DNA of 64,000 nt from Centipeda infelix ATCC 43532 (lineage in GTDB: Bacteria > Bacillota > Negativicutes > Selenomonadales > Selenomonadaceae), in NCBI RefSeq assembly GCF_000234095.1, contig NZ_JH376799.1, positions 277,217 to 341,216 on the forward strand, given 5' to 3'. Both the position numbers and the translations under genes were made by a program. Shown piece after piece: positions 43,148 to 53,046 of the stretch (position 1 is its first letter; every line of letters starts with the position of its first letter). The notes under the pieces were generated by a model, which saw nothing but the letters and a program-made list of their open reading frames with translations, searched no databases and had not been told where the DNA came from.

Positions 43148-44464
43148 TTAAGATATTTCGTCGCACGAGTTTCGTGATTCGCCCCTTTCACCATGCTGCG
43201 CATGGTCCCCCTTCCCCGCAAGCGGGGCAGGCTTTAGGGAACTCTTCAACACGTCCTCAAGCCGATCGAGAATCACGCCCGCAAGCTCTGCCTTCGGCAT
43301 GAGCGGATGATCCTCAGCACGTCCGTCCGCATAGAAGATCTGCACATGATTCGTCGCTACACCGAAGCCCGCATCCTTCTCCGCAACGTTGTTCGCAACG
43401 ATAAAGTCGAGGTTCTTCTTTGCGAGTTTCCCGCGTGCATATTCCGCGACATTCTGCGTCTCCGCCGCAAAGCCGACGAGAATCTGATGACGTTTCCTTT
43501 GCCCGAGTTCATAGAGGATATCGGGATTGCGCACGAGCGTCAGCGTCAGCTCGCCGTCCGACTTCTTGATCTTATGCTCTGCCGTCTCTGCGGGGCGGTA
43601 GTCTGCGACCGCCGCCGCCTTGATGACTGCATCCACAGCGTCATATTCCGCGCGTACCGCCGCGTGCATATCACGCGCACTCCGCACATTCACACGCTGC
43701 ACGCCCGCAGGTGTTGCGAGCGGGGTCGGCCCTGCGACAAGGATCACCTCCGCGCCGCGCCGCGCCGCCTCGGCGGCGACTGCAAAGCCCATGCGCCCTG
43801 TCGAGCGGTTGCCGAGGAAGCGCACGGGGTCGAGTGCCTCCTCCGTCCCCGCCGCCGTCACAAGGATACGTCGCCCCGCAAGACTCTGCTCATGAGAAAA
43901 ATGTCGTTCCACGATGGCAACAATCTCCGCCGGCTCGGGCAGACGTCCCGCCCCCGTTGTGCCACAGGCAAGCTGTCCCACTGCAGGTGGAATGATGGTC
44001 ACACCGCGCTCCTGGAGACGAGCGACGTTCTCCTGCGTGATGGGATTCTCCCACATCCCAGTATTCATTGCGGGTGCGATGAGGAGTGGCGCACGCGTCG
44101 CGAGAACACAGGTCGTCAGCATATCGTCCGCCATACCCGCCGCCGCCTTTGCGATAAAATTCGCCGTTGCGGGCGCGACAAGCACAAGCTCCGCGAACTC
44201 CGCAAGTGCAATGTGCTCGACGTGATGATGCGGCTCGCCCCACATTGTTTCCGCAACGGGTTGTCCTGTGATTTCGCGGAACGTGAGCGGCGTGACAAAG
44301 GAGGTCGCCGCCCGCGTCATGATGACGCGCACATCCGCCCCCGCCTTTTTCAGGCGGCTCGCAATTTCCACCGCCTTGTATGCGGCGATGCCGCCCGTCA
44401 CACCGAGGACAATGCACCGCCCCGCAAGAGCCCCCACGTCAGACGCTCTCTGTGCAGAGGTCAT
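43148..44464 (-). CDS. coaBC: Bifunctional PPC decarboxylase / phosphopantothenate-cysteine ligase
   Basis: Two successive steps of coenzyme A synthesis. 438 residues. The CoaC flavoprotein half (~15-200) has [20 protein letters not shown] (catalytic His), PAMNTGMWE and the flap Cys in [16 protein letters not shown]; the CoaB half has GNRSTGRMG and [11 protein letters not shown]. The last ~28 residues (from [10 protein letters not shown] on) are encoded by a REP-like repeat and end at a stop inside the target duplication of copy C, so they are probably a recent tail. ATG 44464 overlaps rpoZ by 26 bp; GTG 44437 is an alternative start. Confidence 0.93.
   Translation of the reverse strand: MTSAQRASDVGALAGRCIVLGVTGGIAAYKAVEIASRLKKAGADVRVIMTRAATSFVTPLTFREITGQPVAETMWGEPHHHVEHIALAEFAELVLVAPATANFIAKAAAGMADDMLTTCVLATRAPLLIAPAMNTGMWENPITQENVARLQERGVTIIPPAVGQLACGTTGAGRLPEPAEIVAIVERHFSHEQSLAGRRILVTAAGTEEALDPVRFLGNRSTGRMGFAVAAEAARRGAEVILVAGPTPLATPAGVQRVNVRSARDMHAAVRAEYDAVDAVIKAAAVADYRPAETAEHKIKKSDGELTLTLVRNPDILYELGQRKRHQILVGFAAETQNVAEYARGKLAKKNLDFIVANNVAEKDAGFGVATNHVQIFYADGRAEDHPLMPKAELAGVILDRLEDVLKSSLKPAPLAGKGDHAQHGERGESRNSCDEIS
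43176..43236. repeat. REP-like double-hairpin repeat, copy 2
   Basis: Palindromes CCATGC-TGC-GCATGG (43191-43205) and CCCCGC-AA-GCGGGG, then GGCTTTAGGG; same order as copy 1 at 20671. It overlaps the 3' end of coaBC. Confidence 0.65.
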
Positions 44465-44669
44465 AGCTGATCTTGCCCTCGGCGATCTCCTCAAACGCAT
44501 TTGTCACGTTCTTCGTCGAACGCGCACGCTCGGACTTCACGGGATCGCCCTCGAGCAGCTGGCGTGCACGCTTCGCCGCAAGGACGACCACACCGTAGCG
44601 GCTGTCCACCTTCGTCAGCAGCTCGTCCGTCGAGGGGTTGACCATGCCGATTTCCACATTTGTCTTCAT
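44439..44669 (-). CDS. rpoZ: RNA polymerase omega subunit
   Basis: 76 residues. Omega-type sequence with [20 protein letters not shown] and [19 protein letters not shown] 44669 follows GAGGTACAAC. It lies between gmk and coaBC, the conserved Firmicute order gmk-rpoZ-coaBC. Confidence 0.95.
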   Translation of the reverse strand: MKTNVEIGMVNPSTDELLTKVDSRYGVVVLAAKRARQLLEGDPVKSERARSTKNVTNAFEEIAEGKISYDLCTESV

Positions 44670-44686
44670 TGTTGTACCTCTATCTT

Positions 44687-45280
44687 TCAAAGTTCAAACT
44701 GCGCCGGATCCATATCTGCACGCAGGCGCTCCGCTGCGAGGATCGTCTGAATCCGATCCGTCGCAGCCTCCACCGTATCGTTGAGCACGGCGTAGCGATA
44801 ACGCTTTCCGAGCCGAATCTCATCGCGTGCCGCCGCAAGGCGACGCGCAATGCTCTCCTCCGTCTCCGTCCCGCGCCCCGTAATGCGACGCTGCAATTCT
44901 TCAAGTGAGGGCGGCAGGAGAAAGATGAACGTCCCGTCGGGGCAGCGTTCCATCACGTTCAGTGCGCCCTGCGTGTCGATCTCAAGCAGGATGTCCTCGC
45001 CCGCAGCGCGCCGTTCCTCAATTGGGGCAAGCGGCGTACCGTAGTAGTTGCCGTACACATCCGCGTACTCAAGAAACGCCCCTGCGGCGATCATCTGCTC
45101 AAACTCCTCGCGCGTGCGGAAATAATACTCGCGTCCGTCCTGCTCCCCCGCACGCGGTGTGCGCGAAGTCGCGGAGACGGAGTAAGCAATGCCTGTCTCA
45201 CGTGTGAGCAGTTCTTTGCAGACCGTCCCCTTGCCCGTGCCGGATGCACCCGAGATCACAATGAGAAGCCCTTTTTTCAC
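44687..45280 (-). CDS. gmk: Guanylate kinase
   Basis: Phosphorylates GMP to GDP. 197 residues. Walker A is [10 protein letters not shown] (~10-19), the GMP site is [13 protein letters not shown] and GREYYF, and the lid has [11 protein letters not shown] 45280 overlaps the remA stop (GTGA) behind AGGCGG. Confidence 0.97.
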   Translation of the reverse strand: MKKGLLIVISGASGTGKGTVCKELLTRETGIAYSVSATSRTPRAGEQDGREYYFRTREEFEQMIAAGAFLEYADVYGNYYGTPLAPIEERRAAGEDILLEIDTQGALNVMERCPDGTFIFLLPPSLEELQRRITGRGTETEESIARRLAAARDEIRLGKRYRYAVLNDTVEAATDRIQTILAAERLRADMDPAQFEL

Positions 45281-45525
45281 TCTGCCGCCTCCTTCGTCGT
45301 CATGCGCCCCGCAATCGTCTCCGGCTGAAGTGCCGAGAGCACGATGTGCCCGCTGTCTAATACGATGACGGCACGCGTCCGCCGCTTGTACGTTGCATCG
45401 ATGAGCCGCCCCGCGTCCCGCGCATCCTGCACCATACGTTTCACCGACATGGAGTTCGGCGCAACGATAGCGACCATGCGTCCCGCGAGGACGATGTCAC
45501 CGAATCCGATATTGACCGTCTCCAT
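45277..45525 (-). CDS. remA: Extracellular matrix regulator RemA (DUF370)
   Basis: 82-residue DNA-binding protein; in Bacillus RemA activates biofilm matrix and osmoprotection genes by ring-like oligomer binding. The core [20 protein letters not shown] and [19 protein letters not shown] is conserved. Located between yicC and gmk as in most Firmicutes. ATG 45525 is 3 bp from the yicC stop. Confidence 0.93.
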   Translation of the reverse strand: METVNIGFGDIVLAGRMVAIVAPNSMSVKRMVQDARDAGRLIDATYKRRTRAVIVLDSGHIVLSALQPETIAGRMTTKEAAE

Positions 45526-45528
45526 GCG

Positions 45529-46410
45529 TCACTCCAAATTCTGTACCTGCTCGCGCAGCTTCTCGACCTCGTTCTTCATCGCGACAACAATCTGCTGTGC
45601 GGCGGCATTGTTCGCCTTCGACCCGATCGTATTCGTCTCACGATTGATCTCCTGCAGGAGGAAGTCGAGCCGTCGCCCAACGGGCTCCTCCTCGATGAGA
45701 ATCGCGCGGAATTGGGCGAAATGGCTCGCAAGCCGTACGAGCTCCTCCGTGATGTTCACGCGGTCGGCATACAGTGCCGCTTCCTGCACAAGGCGCGTCT
45801 CATCGGGCATGACCTCTTTAAACTCCGCAAGCACCTCTGCAAGATGCGCACGGTAATCCGCCACGATCTGCGGTGCAATCTCCTTCACCTGTGCACGCTG
45901 CTGCTCAAGCCGTGCGAGACGCTTCTCAAAGTCGCGTGCGAGATGCGCCCCCTCGGCAAGCCGCATCGCATCAAGTGCCGCAAGAGCCTGCTCGACGGCG
46001 TTCAAAAAGACTGCACGCGCTCCCGTGATATCCGCCTGCTCACGCACGGAGATCACGCCATCATACTCTGCAGTCATCCGCACGCCGTCATTCAGCGGCG
46101 CATCCACCGCGCGGGCGACCTTTCCGAGGGCCGCATAGTACGCACGCGCCAGACCCTCGTTGACATGGACATCGTACTGCTTTTCACTGCGGTCCTCGAA
46201 GTTCACATAGACATCGAGCTTACCGCGGGCGACACGCGTGCGGATGAGATCGCGCAGGTCATTCTCCCACGCACCGAACGCACGCGGCATATGCGGCGAA
46301 ATCTCAAGAAACCGCTGATTGACCGCCTTGATCTCAACCGTAACGCAAAACTCCGTTGTCTCCGCTGTGCCCGCGCCATAGCCCGTCATGCTCCTGCGCA
46401 GTGTACTCAT
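45529..46410 (-). CDS. YicC-family endoribonuclease
   Basis: 293 residues. N-terminal YicC domain (RRSMTGYGAGTAETTEFCVT, KAVNQRFLEISPHMPR) and C-terminal DUF1732 (LVQEAALYADRVNITEELVR, LDFLLQEINRETNTIGSKA). The E. coli and Bacillus relatives are RNases affecting small-RNA turnover and sporulation. ATG 46410 overlaps the dapF stop by 4 bp. Confidence 0.94.
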   Translation of the reverse strand: MSTLRRSMTGYGAGTAETTEFCVTVEIKAVNQRFLEISPHMPRAFGAWENDLRDLIRTRVARGKLDVYVNFEDRSEKQYDVHVNEGLARAYYAALGKVARAVDAPLNDGVRMTAEYDGVISVREQADITGARAVFLNAVEQALAALDAMRLAEGAHLARDFEKRLARLEQQRAQVKEIAPQIVADYRAHLAEVLAEFKEVMPDETRLVQEAALYADRVNITEELVRLASHFAQFRAILIEEEPVGRRLDFLLQEINRETNTIGSKANNAAAQQIVVAMKNEVEKLREQVQNLE

Positions 46411-47246
46411 AATGTGCCCTGCCATACGCCCGTGAATACAGGCTCTGCGGGACCTGTCATAAGGATATGCCCATCTGCACGCCACTCCACATGAATCACA
46501 CCGCCATCGACTTCGATATCCGCCGTACGGTCAAGCACATCGTTCAGCACGCCCGCCGTCAGCGTCGCACACGTCCCCGTGCCGCAGGCGAGCGTAATGC
46601 CCGCGCCGCGCTCCCAGACACGCATACGCGCATGCGTGCGGCTCTTTACCTCGACGAACTCCGTATTGATCTTGCACGGAAATGCGGGATGATTTTCGAA
46701 CTGTGCGCCAAGTTCCGCGAGTGGAAAATGCTCTGCATCGTCCACAAAGATCACACAATGGGGATTGCCCATCGAGACGCACGTCATCTTGTACTCCGTA
46801 CCGTCCACCATGAGCGGCTGTGCAATAACACGCTCCGCACCAAAGCCCGCTACGGGGATTTTATCTCCTTCGAGCACAGGCACGCCCATATCCACCTCGA
46901 CCGCCGTCACTGTACCATTCTGCGTGATCACGCGCGGCACCATCGTCCCCGCCAACGTCTCGATTGTGAACTGCTGCGTTTTCATACGCCCGTAGTCATA
47001 GAGATACCGCGCGAAACAGCGAATGCCGTTCCCGCACATCTCCGGCTCCGATCCGTCGGGATTGAACTCACGCATCCGCACATCCGCCGTCTCCGAGGGG
47101 CAGACCACCATCAGACCGTCTGCACCGATGCCGAAATGCCGATCACACATCTTCACCGCGAGTGCCGCAAAGTCAATCGGCTCTTTATCCAGAAAATCCA
47201 CGACCACGAAATCGTTGCCGCAGCCCTGCCATTTTGTAAACTTCAT
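46407..47246 (-). CDS. dapF: Diaminopimelate epimerase
   Basis: Converts LL- to meso-diaminopimelate for peptidoglycan and lysine. 279 residues. The two catalytic cysteines are in PEMCGNGIRCFARY and LACGTGTCATL; the N-terminus MKFTKWQGCGNDFVVVD is typical. ATG 47246 follows AAGGCGGTG. It heads dapF-yicC-remA-gmk-rpoZ-coaBC. Confidence 0.97.
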   Translation of the reverse strand: MKFTKWQGCGNDFVVVDFLDKEPIDFAALAVKMCDRHFGIGADGLMVVCPSETADVRMREFNPDGSEPEMCGNGIRCFARYLYDYGRMKTQQFTIETLAGTMVPRVITQNGTVTAVEVDMGVPVLEGDKIPVAGFGAERVIAQPLMVDGTEYKMTCVSMGNPHCVIFVDDAEHFPLAELGAQFENHPAFPCKINTEFVEVKSRTHARMRVWERGAGITLACGTGTCATLTAGVLNDVLDRTADIEVDGGVIHVEWRADGHILMTGPAEPVFTGVWQGTL

Positions 47247-47270
47247 CTATCACACCGCCTTGCTGCACGT

Positions 47271-47299
47271 ATTGTACTATGAAACGTCCCCATGTGCAA
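47271..47299 (-). promoter_or_regulatory. Promoter of the dapF-coaBC operon
   Basis: Minus-strand TTGCAC (47299-47294), 17 bp, TACAAT (47276-47271). It is back-to-back with the rqcH promoter. Confidence 0.8.
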
Positions 47300-47309
47300 G
47301 GCGCAACGC

Positions 47310-47338
47310 TTGCCTATTATGCTGTCGGCGTGTATAAT
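47310..47338 (+). promoter_or_regulatory. Promoter of rqcH
   Basis: TTGCCT (47310-47315), 17 bp, TATAAT (47333-47338). The leader is only ~20 nt to ATG 47366, which excludes longer upstream in-frame starts. Confidence 0.8.
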
Positions 47339-47365
47339 TTTTATGAACTAGAAAGAAGTGATAGC

Positions 47366-49126
47366 ATGAGCCTTGACGGCTTCTCCATGTCCGCCCTCGC
47401 ACGCGAACTCGCGGACGCACTCACGGGCGGGCGCATCGATAAAATCAACCAGCCAAATAAACAGTCCATTGTTCTCTCCGTACGCCAGCCGGGGAAAAAC
47501 CTGCTCCTCTATATCAACACCAACGCAAGCAACCCATCCGCACATCTCATCGAAAATGCCCCCGAGAATCCCGCCGAGCCGCCAACCTTCGTCATGCTCC
47601 TCAGGAAACAACTCGAAACGGGACGCATCGCCGCCGTGCGGCAGGAGGGACGTGACCGCATCATCCACCTCGACATTGACGTGATTGCAGGCGGCGGGCG
47701 CATCACAACGCGCACCCTCACCCTCGAACTCATCGGCAAATACAGCAACATCATTCTCCACGAGGACGGCATCATCACCGAGGCACTGCGCCGCATCGGC
47801 GAGAATACGAGCCGTGTACGTACCGTCTTCAAGGGCATTCCCTACACCCTTCCCCCCGTACAGGACAAATACGACCTCTTTACGGCGAATATTGACGATA
47901 TTATCACACGCATACAATCGGACAGCGAGGCAAAACTCTTTCAGGCTCTCATTGGCTCTGTCCTCGGCTTTGGCCCCGTCTCGGCAAAGGAGATCTGCTT
48001 TCTCGCGGGACTTGCACCAAACATCCTCATTTCCGCACTGGATTCATCAGACTTTGCGGAAATCTCCCGCGCGCTCACAGAGCTGCATACATGGATGAAA
48101 GAGCCCTCGCCCTCCCTGCGTCTGGACGAGAACAGCAAAGTTACGGCAATGGCGGCATTTCCCCTCAGCGAACTTCCCAATACGCAGCGCATCTCCTATC
48201 CCACGCTCAGTGCACTGATGATCGACGCGGACAAACGCCTCGGCAGCTACATCATCCCCGACCGCGAGCGCTTTCGCCGTCTCGTACGCACCGAGCTTAC
48301 GCGCGCACGCGAGAAATATGACAAGCTCGGCGCAGAGATTGCGGCGGCAGAGAATGCCGAGGAACAAAAAATCTATGCCGACAACCTGATGACCTATCAG
48401 TATCAGTACAACGACCACGCCGATGACGAGATCACCGTCCCGAACATCTACAGTGAGACGGGTGAAACGATTACGATTCCGCTCGATCGCCGCATCGGTA
48501 TCATCGCGAACATGCAGGCGTACTACAAGAAATACGACAAGCTGAAGCGTGCCCAACAGCTGCTCGCCGTCCAACAGGAGCACTGCATGGCGAACATCCG
48601 CCACCTTGAGAGCATCGAGGCATCTCTCGACTCCTCCACGCGTCTTGCAGAGATCGCAGAGATACAGGACGAGCTGATTACCTCGGGCTACCTCCACGAA
48701 AAACTGCCGAAGCGCAGCAAGGATCGCCGTGCGCATCCATTCTCCTTCACCGCCCCCGATGGCAGTATCATTCTTGTCGGCAAGAACAATGTCCAGAACG
48801 ACACACTCACATTTAAGACCGCCGCCCCCACGGACATCTGGCTGCACGTCCGCGACATTCCCGGCTCACACGTCATTCTGCGGACAAACGGAGACGAACC
48901 GAGTGAGGCATCCCTCCACCTCGCCGCGCAGATTGCCGCCCATTTCAGCAAGGCGTGCGGCTCCTCTAACGTCCCCGTCGACTACACCGCCGTCCGCTTC
49001 GTCAAGAAACCCTCGGGGGCCGTCCCCGGCTTCGTCCGGTTCATCAACGAGAAAACACTCTTTGTCACAGAGGATGAGGATGTGCTTGTGCCAATATTGG
49101 CACAAGATCCGACGGCAAGTACATAA
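47366..49126 (+). CDS. rqcH: Rqc2/NFACT-family ribosome quality control protein RqcH
   Basis: 586 residues. Binds stalled 50S-peptidyl-tRNA and directs alanine tailing of the nascent chain; older annotation is fibronectin-binding protein FbpA. NFACT-N (~1-230), a coiled-coil middle region (~280-430, charged helices such as TRAREKYDKLGAEIAAAENA) and NFACT-R (~460-560, DIWLHVRDIPGSHVILRTNG). The ATG is set by the promoter and the weak GAAAGAAGTG site. A 22-bp perfect palindrome lies in the last codons. Confidence 0.94.
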   Translation: MSLDGFSMSALARELADALTGGRIDKINQPNKQSIVLSVRQPGKNLLLYINTNASNPSAHLIENAPENPAEPPTFVMLLRKQLETGRIAAVRQEGRDRIIHLDIDVIAGGGRITTRTLTLELIGKYSNIILHEDGIITEALRRIGENTSRVRTVFKGIPYTLPPVQDKYDLFTANIDDIITRIQSDSEAKLFQALIGSVLGFGPVSAKEICFLAGLAPNILISALDSSDFAEISRALTELHTWMKEPSPSLRLDENSKVTAMAAFPLSELPNTQRISYPTLSALMIDADKRLGSYIIPDRERFRRLVRTELTRAREKYDKLGAEIAAAENAEEQKIYADNLMTYQYQYNDHADDEITVPNIYSETGETITIPLDRRIGIIANMQAYYKKYDKLKRAQQLLAVQQEHCMANIRHLESIEASLDSSTRLAEIAEIQDELITSGYLHEKLPKRSKDRRAHPFSFTAPDGSIILVGKNNVQNDTLTFKTAAPTDIWLHVRDIPGSHVILRTNGDEPSEASLHLAAQIAAHFSKACGSSNVPVDYTAVRFVKKPSGAVPGFVRFINEKTLFVTEDEDVLVPILAQDPTAST

Positions 49127-49132
49127 CGAAAC

Positions 49133-49168
49133 AAAAAACTCCCGAAACTTTCGTTCCGGGAGTTTTTT
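49133..49168. terminator. Bidirectional terminator between rqcH and rplQ
   Basis: AAAAAACTCCCG/CGGGAGTTTTTT stem with a 12-nt loop; it ends both rqcH and the long ribosomal protein operon. Confidence 0.92.
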
Positions 49169-49179
49169 CACGATACCAC

Positions 49180-49512
49180 TTACACGAGCTCAATGATTGC
49201 CATCGGAGCGGCGTCGCCGCGACGGGGACCGAGCTTCAAGATGCGGGTGTAGCCGCTCTTCTTATCCGTGTATTTCTCTGCGATTTCGCCGAAGAGCTTG
49301 CGCACGACATCCTCTTCTGCCAGAGCTGCGATAGCCTGACGGCGCGCACTGAGATCGCCGCGCTTGGCGAGCGTGATGAGACCGTCGGCGAGGGAGCGGA
49401 GCTCCTTTGCCTTTGCCTCGGTCGTCTCAATGCGTCCATACTTGAAGAAGGATGTGAGGATGCTCCTGAGGAGAGCCTTGCGGGCCGCGGAATTGCGTCC
49501 GAGCTTTCTCAT
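49180..49512 (-). CDS. rplQ: 50S ribosomal protein L17
   Basis: 110 residues, [18 protein letters not shown] at the N-terminus, conserved [12 protein letters not shown]. It lies near the polypeptide exit tunnel of the 50S subunit. Last gene of the cluster, 19 bp after rpoA and just before the terminator at 49133-49168. Confidence 0.98.
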   Translation of the reverse strand: MRKLGRNSAARKALLRSILTSFFKYGRIETTEAKAKELRSLADGLITLAKRGDLSARRQAIAALAEEDVVRKLFGEIAEKYTDKKSGYTRILKLGPRRGDAAPMAIIELV

Positions 49513-49531
49513 GTGTTTCCCACTCCTATCG

Positions 49532-50491
49532 TTATTCGTTTTCCTGTCTCAAGGAGAGTCCAAGCTCCTCAAGTTTTTTCTTCACTTCATCCAGAGACTT
49601 GCGTCCGAGATTGCGCACCTTCATCATGTCATCCTCGGTCTTCTGCGCGAGATCGGCAACGGTGTTGATGCCGGCGCGCTTGAGGCAGTTGAAGGAACGG
49701 ACGGAAAGATCCAGATCGTCGATGGTCATCTCCAGCACCTTCGCGCTGTCGTCGACCTCCTCGGGCGGGAAGTTCGGAACTTCCTCCTCCTCCTCGACGA
49801 TGTTGCCGTCCATGTTCTGGAACAAACGCAGGTGCATGACGAGGATCGCAGCCGCCTTGCTCACGGCTTCCTCCGGACGGATGGAGCCGTTCGTCCACAC
49901 GTCGAGAATGAGACGGTCGTAGTCGGTAACGTTGCCGACACGCGTGTCCTCGACCGTGTAGTTGACGCGCTGCACAGGGGAGAAGATGGAGTCGATAGGG
50001 ATAACCCCGATGGAGTCATCCGACTTCTTATTCTTGTCCGCCGGTACATAGCCGCGCCCACGCTCGACGGTCATCTCGATCTTGAGCTTGCCCGTCGCAT
50101 TCAGCGTTGCGATGTGAAGATCCGGATTCAGGATCTCGATGTCGCTGCCGCATTCGATGTCGGCTGCTGTGACCTCACGCTCCCCCACCGCTTCAATGCG
50201 GATGGTATGCGGCTCTGTTCCCTGCATACGGATGCAGAGCTGCTTCAAGGCAAGCACGATACTCGTCACATCATCCCGTACACCCGGAATGGTGGAGAAC
50301 TCGTGAAGGACGCCGTCGATCTGGATGGAGGTAACAGCTGCTCCATCCAGTGAGGAGAGCAGCATACGCCGCAGACTGTTGCCGAACGTCGTACCGTAGC
50401 CCGGTTCGAGCGGCTCGCAGACGAAACGCCCGTAGCGTCCGTCCTCGCTGATCTCTGCGATCTCGATTTTCGGTTTCTCGATATCTGTCAT
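49532..50491 (-). CDS. rpoA: RNA polymerase alpha subunit
   Basis: 319 residues. The N-terminal assembly domain ([20 protein letters not shown]) and the C-terminal domain that contacts UP elements and activators ([35 protein letters not shown]) are joined by an acidic linker (~230-245). Placed between rpsD and rplQ as in most bacteria. Confidence 0.98.
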   Translation of the reverse strand: MTDIEKPKIEIAEISEDGRYGRFVCEPLEPGYGTTFGNSLRRMLLSSLDGAAVTSIQIDGVLHEFSTIPGVRDDVTSIVLALKQLCIRMQGTEPHTIRIEAVGEREVTAADIECGSDIEILNPDLHIATLNATGKLKIEMTVERGRGYVPADKNKKSDDSIGVIPIDSIFSPVQRVNYTVEDTRVGNVTDYDRLILDVWTNGSIRPEEAVSKAAAILVMHLRLFQNMDGNIVEEEEEVPNFPPEEVDDSAKVLEMTIDDLDLSVRSFNCLKRAGINTVADLAQKTEDDMMKVRNLGRKSLDEVKKKLEELGLSLRQENE

Positions 50492-50541
50492 CTATGTGCC
50501 TCCTCCATAATAAACGCGTAATGCAGACACATTCACATTCA

Positions 50542-51135
50542 TTATTTGGAGTAGAGTTCGACGATGGCCTGCTCGTTGACCGGCACGTCGATTTCCTCAC
50601 GATGGGGGAAACGCGTGACCGTGCCTGTCAGATTTGCCTGATCGGCGGTCAGCCATGCGGGAGCGGAAAGAGCGTTGCTGCTCTCCTTGAGTTCCTTGAA
50701 GAACGCGCTCGCGCGGCTCTTCTCGGCGACCTCGATCACGTCGCCCTCACGAACGAGTGCGGAGGGAATGTCAACGCGCTTGCCATTCACGGTGAAATGT
50801 CCGTGGCGGACGAGCTGACGTGCCTGACGGCGCGTGTTGGCAAGCCCGAGGCGGAAGACGACGTTGTCGAGACGACGCTCGAGAAGGCTCAGCAGGTTCT
50901 CACCCGTGACGCCCGACATCTTCTTCGCCTTGTCATAGTAGCCGCGGAACTGACGCTCGAGGACACCGTAGATGAACTTTGCCTTCTGCTTTTCCTTGAG
51001 CTGGAGTCCGTACTCGGAGACCTTGCGGTTCGTGCGGCGGAGCTGACGCGTCGACTGGCGCGAGCGGCCGAGTGTAGCCGGCTCGAGACCGAGGGCACGG
51101 CAGCGCTTGAGAACTGGTACTCTATCAATTGCCAT
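50542..51135 (-). CDS. rpsD: 30S ribosomal protein S4
   Basis: 197 residues. Nucleates 16S rRNA folding. The zinc cysteines of some S4 forms are absent ([18 protein letters not shown] keeps one Cys), so this is the zinc-free type. The S4 RNA-binding motif is [20 protein letters not shown]. Here rpsD is inside the alpha operon, unlike Bacillus, where it stands alone. Confidence 0.98.
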   Translation of the reverse strand: MAIDRVPVLKRCRALGLEPATLGRSRQSTRQLRRTNRKVSEYGLQLKEKQKAKFIYGVLERQFRGYYDKAKKMSGVTGENLLSLLERRLDNVVFRLGLANTRRQARQLVRHGHFTVNGKRVDIPSALVREGDVIEVAEKSRASAFFKELKESSNALSAPAWLTADQANLTGTVTRFPHREEIDVPVNEQAIVELYSK

Positions 51136-51155
51136 GTTGTTTCATGCACCTCCTG

Positions 51156-51548
51156 TTAGACGCGGCGACGCTTCGGCGGACGGCATCCGTTGTGCGGGAT
51201 GGGGGTCACGTCTTTGATCATGTTGACTTCGAGACCGGTTGCCTGCAGCGAGCGAATTGCCGCCTCACGCCCTGCACCGGGTCCCTTGACATAGACTTCG
51301 ACGGACTTCAGACCGTGCTCCATCGCAGCCTTTGCCGCCGTCTCTGCAGCCATCTGTGCTGCAAACGGCGTGCTCTTGCGCGAGCCACGGAAGCCGAGAC
51401 CGCCGGCACTCGCCCACGAGAGGGCATTGCCGCTCTTATCGGTGAGCGTGACGATCGTGTTGTTGAATGTCGAGCTGATGTGTGCAACGCCCGACTCTAT
51501 GTTCTTGCGAACTTTTTTCTTGGAACGTGTTGTTTTCTTAACAGCCAC
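51156..51548 (-). CDS. rpsK: 30S ribosomal protein S11
   Basis: 130 residues. The basic N-terminus [15 protein letters not shown] and the conserved [14 protein letters not shown] and [13 protein letters not shown] are present. Platform protein of the 30S subunit, 15 bp from rpsM. Confidence 0.98.
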   Translation of the reverse strand: MAVKKTTRSKKKVRKNIESGVAHISSTFNNTIVTLTDKSGNALSWASAGGLGFRGSRKSTPFAAQMAAETAAKAAMEHGLKSVEVYVKGPGAGREAAIRSLQATGLEVNMIKDVTPIPHNGCRPPKRRRV

Positions 51549-51563
51549 CTCTACAAGCCTCCT

Positions 51564-51932
51564 TTACTTTTTCTTGCCTGCAACGGCCTTCTTCGGGCCC
51601 TTGCGTGTGCGCGCGTTGTTCTTCGTGTTCTGTCCGCGAACAGGCAGGCCGAGACGGTGGCGGCGGCCACGGTAGCAGCCGATATCAACGAGACGCTTGA
51701 TGTTCATCTGAATTTCGCGGCGAAGGTCGCCCTCCACCACGGCGTTCTTGTCGATGGCATCACGAAGTCTGACGACTTCATCCTCCGTGAGGTCGCGCGT
51801 ACGAGTATCGGGGTTCACGTTCGCGATCGCAAGCAGCTTCTTCGCGGTCGTGAGGCCAATCCCGTAGATGTACGTCAGGGAAATCTCAATTCTCTTATCA
51901 CGGGGCAAATCTACACCGGCAATACGTGCCAT
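51564..51932 (-). CDS. rpsM: 30S ribosomal protein S13
   Basis: 122 residues, [20 protein letters not shown] at the N-terminus and the basic tail [17 protein letters not shown]. 30S head protein that contacts the P-site tRNA. 14 bp after rpmJ. Confidence 0.98.
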   Translation of the reverse strand: MARIAGVDLPRDKRIEISLTYIYGIGLTTAKKLLAIANVNPDTRTRDLTEDEVVRLRDAIDKNAVVEGDLRREIQMNIKRLVDIGCYRGRRHRLGLPVRGQNTKNNARTRKGPKKAVAGKKK

Positions 51933-51946
51933 AAGTGCACCTCCTT

Positions 51947-52060
51947 TTATCCTTGTCTTTGTTTATGCTTCGGGTTCTCGCAAATGACCATGACACGGCC
52001 TTTGCGCTTGATGATCTTGCATTTCTCGCAGATTTTCTTGACAGACGGTCTTACCTTCAC
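51947..52060 (-). CDS. rpmJ: 50S ribosomal protein L36
   Basis: 37 residues (one fewer than the shortest usual prediction limit). Starts at GTG 52060 behind GGAAGGAGG and reads [20 protein letters not shown], with a second zinc pair in [13 protein letters not shown]: the C+ zinc-ribbon form. Located between infA and rpsM as usual. Confidence 0.95.
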   Translation of the reverse strand: MKVRPSVKKICEKCKIIKRKGRVMVICENPKHKQRQG

Positions 52061-52106
52061 TGCGCTTGCCTCCTTCCGTCTCCCTAGGTTCAAGTCGATC
52101 TTTTCT

Positions 52107-52115
52107 ATTCTAGCA
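52107..52115 (-). promoter_or_regulatory. Possible extended -10 promoter before rpmJ
   Basis: Minus-strand TGCTAGAAT (52115-52107) in the 87-bp infA-rpmJ gap, within a CTAGC/GCTAG inverted repeat. No good -35. It could be an internal promoter for rpmJ-rpsM-rpsK-rpsD-rpoA-rplQ, or chance. Confidence 0.3.
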
Positions 52116-52147
52116 CAAAATTTGCGGTTCGGCTAGTATTTTCAGGA

Positions 52148-52366
52148 CTATTTGAAGCGATATGTAATACGTCCACGAGTCAGATCGTACGGGGTGAGTT
52201 CGATGGTCACTTTGTCGCCCGGCAGAATACGGATGAAGTTCATGCGTATCTTTCCGGAAACATGAGCCAGGACAACGTGTCCGTTCTCAAGTTCGACCTG
52301 GAACATCGCATTGGGAAGCTTCTCGACAACTCTTCCCTCTACCTCGATGACATCCTGTTTTGACAT
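52148..52366 (-). CDS. infA: Translation initiation factor IF-1
   Basis: 72 residues, one OB-fold; [20 protein letters not shown] and [11 protein letters not shown] are typical. Binds the 30S A site during initiation. It follows adk by 18 bp; map, which often lies between adk and infA, is absent here. Confidence 0.98.
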   Translation of the reverse strand: MSKQDVIEVEGRVVEKLPNAMFQVELENGHVVLAHVSGKIRMNFIRILPGDKVTIELTPYDLTRGRITYRFK

Positions 52367-52384
52367 ACTTCCCTTTCGCTCCTT

Positions 52385-53041
<657 letters not shown>

Positions 53042-53046
53042 TTACG

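Noticed and set aside
52107-52115. Strong internal promoter before rpmJ
   Set aside because: The extended -10 is present but there is no credible -35 and it lies in an inverted repeat; kept only as a low-confidence feature.
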